This document shows, piece by piece, positions 62,952-64,000 of a stretch of DNA of 64,000 bases (the stretch's first letter is position 1; each line of letters opens with the position of its first letter). The notes under the pieces are model-generated. The model was not told where the DNA came from and did no database searches. It saw only the letters and a list, made by a program, of their open reading frames with translations. The stretch comes from Marisa cornuarietis (lineage: Eukaryota; Mollusca; Gastropoda; Architaenioglossa; Ampullariidae): contig SMMW01000008.1 in the NCBI GenBank assembly GCA_004794655.1, positions 62,001 through 126,000 of the forward strand, given 5' to 3'. The position numbers were made by a program, and so were the translations under genes.

Positions 62952-63850
62952 TGTTTCTGTAACAATACTGATTTTCTTACAGGTGTTAATAATTAATTAA
63001 TGACTTTCTTTTTGTTTCATTTTCTGTTTCTGTATATTTGCTTAATAAAAATAAACAGAGGACCTTTTCCAATGGTGCTGCTAGGACATTCATATTTCTA
63101 CATTTTAATGATAACAGAATGTGGTTCTAACACTGTCATTAGCACAGCTATTGGGTGGACCAGACTAATATAATAGGAAGTAACCTGTTTATTGGGTCTA
63201 GCTCGGAGGAAAACCTTTAAATCACTGGACTGAGTTTAGTACAAGGTTCCCCAGTTTTAGGCGAATGACTCCCCTCTCATCTCTAATACATGTCTACGAA
63301 TACCATCATGCACGGAAAGAGTTCAAACTCGTGAGGTCGCGATTGTCTGTATGTATGATAATTAGCATTTAGTCCTAGCGCTCGTACTGACCTAGGTCTT
63401 GACAATGTAAACTGTGTAAACCCTAATGTATTTGTGTTGTTGACCTTTCTCTGTGCATGGTGATGTCTGTAGGCACATCGAGAACGGAAGATGGGTATTC
63501 ACCCAGGTTTGAGGAAATATTATCTTACATTGAGCCAGTCAAGACAAAAATAGTCATTAAAAAAAAGTGTTGGCTGTAGAAGACTTTTAAGCACGATAGT
63601 CTCTGCCACTGTGTGGGCAGGTGACAAGAACCTGGTCGACTCGGTGATCTACCTGTGGGAGGAGCGAGAGGGAGTGTTCCGTGAGCAGCAGCGGATCATG
63701 ACAGTGGGGGCGTACGACTGGACACACTTCACAGTCAGCGGCTTTCACTTCCTGGCGGTGGCCAACGCCTTCACCGGACAAACGACACTGACCGACTCAG
63801 CCCTCTACTTCTTCCGTGACGACTCCTTCGTGCAGTTCCAGACGATGGAG
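48813..63850 (+). CDS. TSPEAR: TSPEAR orthologue: TSP-type laminin G domain and EAR repeats, 5' part (8 exons)
   Basis: Secreted protein. In humans TSPEAR is linked to deafness and to tooth and hair follicle development, with a proposed link to Notch signalling. Eight exons with consistent phases give 519 codons: signal peptide (LCLLLLSTLTA, about 1-25), PCSALPPVDLLEEAVP aligning with the human PCTDLRPLDILAEVVP, a TSPN/laminin G domain (about 38-250) with FFPYEFSVFMSM and RWHTYGFSM, a short Cys-containing linker (253-300), then EAR repeats at about 319-365, 370-417, 422-469 and 474-519, each with the F(L/A)AVANx core and a xxFKW/xxIYLW strand. The human protein has seven EAR repeats in 669 residues, so about three should follow beyond the window. 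The start at 48813 has A at -3; in-frame ATGs also exist at 48768, 48771, 48777 and 48780 if the exon is not spliced at 48801. Confidence 0.93.
49240..49480. other. CpG-rich island at the start of TSPEAR intron 1
   Basis: Dense CpG (for example ggcggctaacgccggg, gtcgccgccgtttaagcgag) in an otherwise poorer region, with the E-box CACGTG at about 49276. Could be a promoter or enhancer island. The long frame over it is a composition effect. Confidence 0.45.
50165..50350 (+). mobile_element. tRNA-derived SINE, fuller copy
   Basis: tRNA-like head with box A (tggcacaacggttagcgcc) and box B (ggttcagttctcg), a middle part gtggcatctgtttaca, tail gtgatatagccttagttgct plus ggctcggcgtaaaacac, and an A-run at the end. 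Same family as 18848-18994. Confidence 0.88.
50803..50901. repeat. Perfect hairpin with nested inverted duplication
   Basis: Arms of 26 bp at 50840-50865 and 50876-50901 (gacaattaagtttagaccac and its complement) match perfectly around a 10-base loop. A further upstream segment (50803-50833) is inverted again across 50861-50890. Confidence 0.95.
50902..51970. other. TSPEAR intron 1 segment, nothing recognised
   Basis: A poly-A run near 51250 and a G-rich patch at 51490-51590; no exon. Confidence 0.4.
51975..52175. repeat. Minisatellite, core ctgaggggtaggataggca
   Basis: About ten copies of a 19-22-bp unit with indels. All three - strand frames stay open across it, giving spurious Tyr/Pro/Leu-rich frames. 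Confidence 0.93.
52176..53899. other. TSPEAR intron 1, GC-rich segment
   Basis: CpG-rich patches (52260-52660, 53090-53460) with overlapping open frames on both strands and no family motif. Nothing coding supported. Confidence 0.4.
53900..55058. mobile_element. Degraded hAT-like non-autonomous element
   Basis: Left end taggggtggggaacctttt and right end on the other strand caggtgtagggaacatcc resemble the hAT terminal repeat CAGGGGTGGGGAACC. Flanks tcttaaag and ccttaaac look like a diverged 8-bp target duplication. Inner right part gggccggatg...gcctgcgggc is typical of hAT relics. No transposase frame. Confidence 0.75.
54115..54500. repeat. Internal direct duplication inside the hAT-like element
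   Basis: Blocks at about 54115-54306 and 54329-54500 share gaaaagttcctagaggagac, agagtagcaaaatctt, aaacattttctgtttgtagt and the near-palindrome ctcctccaggtggaggag. Confidence 0.92.
55059..57389. other. TSPEAR intron 1, middle to late part
   Basis: Mixed composition with CpG-rich patches (55830-56060, 56600-56720); no exon, RNA gene or named repeat recognised. Confidence 0.4.
57390..57485 (-). mobile_element. Possible second SINE family, copy 2 (- strand)
   Basis: tataacctactggctgt, gaacgtaagtggtt and cttgaaccttcaaccttctg match the copy at 33050-33232. Confidence 0.5.
57715..58090 (+). mobile_element. CR1/L2-like LINE 3' end, decayed copy
   Basis: gcagcaaaacaatggagctc...cacctcttccttgagcatca matches 38322-38425 but carries stops where the first copy reads WNSLPFHIRH. 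The 3' part has an insertion, and the end is an (att)n tail at 58072-58090. Confidence 0.82.
58228..58582 (+). CDS. TSPEAR: TSPEAR exon 2 (TSPN/laminin G, first half)
   Basis: Acceptor attatctag; LPPVDLLEEAVPKLDQLPAG, FTFARDASDIYLRADRLL, CQFFPYEFSVFMSMRMTR and LSHDRLVFQFKDKSYKFRNS. Phase 1 to 2, donor gtgagg. Strongly GC-rich coding sequence compared with the surrounding intron. Confidence 0.95.
58583..59033. other. Intron between TSPEAR exons 2 and 3
   Basis: ctttataactacgg occurs at about 58761 and 58812, with a related cttcataactacgg at about 58882, a loose local repeat. Otherwise nothing recognised. Confidence 0.5.
59034..59208 (+). CDS. TSPEAR: TSPEAR exon 3 (laminin G, second half)
   Basis: DKRWHTYGFSMSADSVAMTT, DCRDKRLRSV, LPLANTSFSLGRCKN, RRTVFQ. 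Matches human GRWHTLVLAVSAG...TTDCG. Phase 2 to 0; the donor gttcgg is weak but phase and homology support it. Confidence 0.9.
59554..59665 (+). CDS. TSPEAR: TSPEAR exon 4
   Basis: GMLKDVILVAGADAVVRACP, equivalent to [20 protein letters not shown] of human TSPEAR, then PKQTIRQGLDNVIRTFP. Phase 0 to 1, donor gtgagc. Confidence 0.94.
59850..60115. mobile_element. MITE-like inverted-repeat element
   Basis: Left ggagccagctgcacaacaca and right (other strand) gggccagttgcacaacatgc form about 35-bp imperfect terminal repeats; no coding. Target duplication not clear. Confidence 0.65.
60157..60387. mobile_element. mariner-like MITE, 231 bp, TA target site
   Basis: Terminal repeats ctaggtgtcccactcggggc and (other strand) cagggtgtcccactcggggc, bordered by TA at 60155-60156 and 60388-60389. 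The CAGGGTGTCCCA start is typical of mariner ends. Confidence 0.88.
60391..61210 (-). mobile_element. CR1/L2-like LINE RT C-terminal fragment
   Basis: On the - strand, SPDSIPRSIRVGLTDATFSS and SARNLMLTMMSDVSFDKLVS match the region after the RT palm in CR1/L2-group LINEs (SxRNLGVxxDxxLxxxxHI). ILHWLPV and SLSNVPLKHTC follow with stops between. Inactive; it lies in the intron between TSPEAR exons 4 and 5. Confidence 0.75.
61471..61611 (+). CDS. TSPEAR: TSPEAR exon 5 (linker between laminin G and EAR)
   Basis: YNPLPSFSTGPSQCEWTDVG, then AYDIYASKLKVCVNGVWREV, matching the CTEVEDAQFWFD...LYLCVGNEW region. Phase 1 to 1, donor gtcagt. Confidence 0.93.
61829..62073 (+). CDS. TSPEAR: TSPEAR exon 6 (EAR1 and start of EAR2)
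   Basis: KRKLDYFVQHQLIDTGAESL, VEVFTIPDEGRFAVFANAAF, TLFKWVNDRFELYQRLE, then SWEFFEIKNQ starting EAR2. Phase 1 to 0, donor gtaagt. Confidence 0.95.
62726..62912 (+). CDS. TSPEAR: TSPEAR exon 7 (EAR2 end, EAR3 start)
   Basis: FFLAVANYGNSTAEQANST with two NST sequons, IFKWRKKRKKFRPYQQLPT, then RDVEHFVIGDQHYLAVANHA. Phase 0 to 1, donor gtgccc, immediately followed by a (CAT)n tract. Confidence 0.94.
62918..62951. repeat. (CAT)n microsatellite next to a splice donor
   Basis: Eleven CAT/ATC units starting 6 bases after the exon 7 boundary. Confidence 0.96.
62952..63620. other. Intron between TSPEAR exons 7 and 8
   Basis: No repeat or exon recognised. Confidence 0.4.
63621..63850 (+). CDS. TSPEAR: TSPEAR exon 8 (EAR3 end, EAR4)
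   Basis: DKNLVDSVIYLWEEREGVF, YDWTHFTVSGFHFLAVANAF, LTDSALYFFRDDSFVQFQTM. Phase 1 to 0 with donor gtgcag at 63851 by homology; reading on hits a stop at 63872-63874. The gene continues to the right. Confidence 0.9.
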
Positions 63851-64000
63851 GTGCAGTGTGTAGGCCCTTCGTGAAAAACAATCCACTCTTGTTGGTCATA
63901 AAATGTCTCATTCCACACTGAACTGAAGTGAAGTGAGCCCTGAACATCACATAACATTAAACCCAGCCATACTGACCATCCACCATGTCATGTCAAAACC
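63851..64000. other. Start of the intron after TSPEAR exon 8
   Basis: Begins with the gtgcag donor; contains the short repeat gaactgaagtgaagtga. Runs to the window edge. Confidence 0.5.

Noticed and set aside
62738..62962. Frame ending in a histidine run
   Set aside because: It reads through the exon 7 donor into a (CAT)n intron repeat; homology places the exon end at 62912.

Overview
The window is animal nuclear DNA. Genes are split by GT-AG introns, the background is AT-rich, and there are many degraded LINEs, tRNA-derived SINE-like repeats, short DNA transposons and microsatellites. The protein sequences look invertebrate. A lophotrochozoan, most likely a mollusc, fits best, but that is inference from the style of the genes and repeats, not a proven assignment.

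Three protein-coding genes are supported. (1) Positions 1342-20219, + strand: the 3' part (14 exons, 834 codons, all splice phases consistent) of an SLC4 anion exchanger of the AE1/2/3 type. It covers part of the cytoplasmic domain, the whole membrane domain and the acidic C-terminus; the 5' exons lie before the window. (2) Positions 34875-35930, - strand: an apparently intronless gene for a secreted or GPI-anchored protein with a CUB domain followed by a ten-cysteine Ly6/three-finger domain. (3) Positions 48813-63850, + strand: the first eight coding exons (519 codons) of a TSPEAR orthologue, with signal peptide, thrombospondin-type laminin G domain and the first four EAR repeats; it runs off the right edge.

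Genes 1 and 2 converge on about 14.6 kb of AT-rich DNA, and genes 2 and 3 diverge from a GC-richer, low-complexity interval. No shared pathway is evident: one gene is a membrane transporter and the other two are cell-surface or secreted proteins.

The rest is introns and intergenic DNA. The clearest items are a 5'-truncated LINE with an identical 13-bp target duplication (2865-4873); two SINE copies whose 3' tail matches that LINE's 3' end; a 586-bp inverted-repeat element with a perfect 8-bp target duplication (31934-32519); a pogo-like and a mariner-like MITE; a degraded hAT-like element with an internal duplication; CR1/L2-like LINE 3' ends; several minisatellites; and a perfect 26-bp-arm hairpin. 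Within the anion exchanger, a 66-bp symmetric exon carries a PKA-type motif, and one intron has a triplicated 5' splice site. No CRISPR array, operon, rRNA gene or convincing functional tRNA gene was seen.
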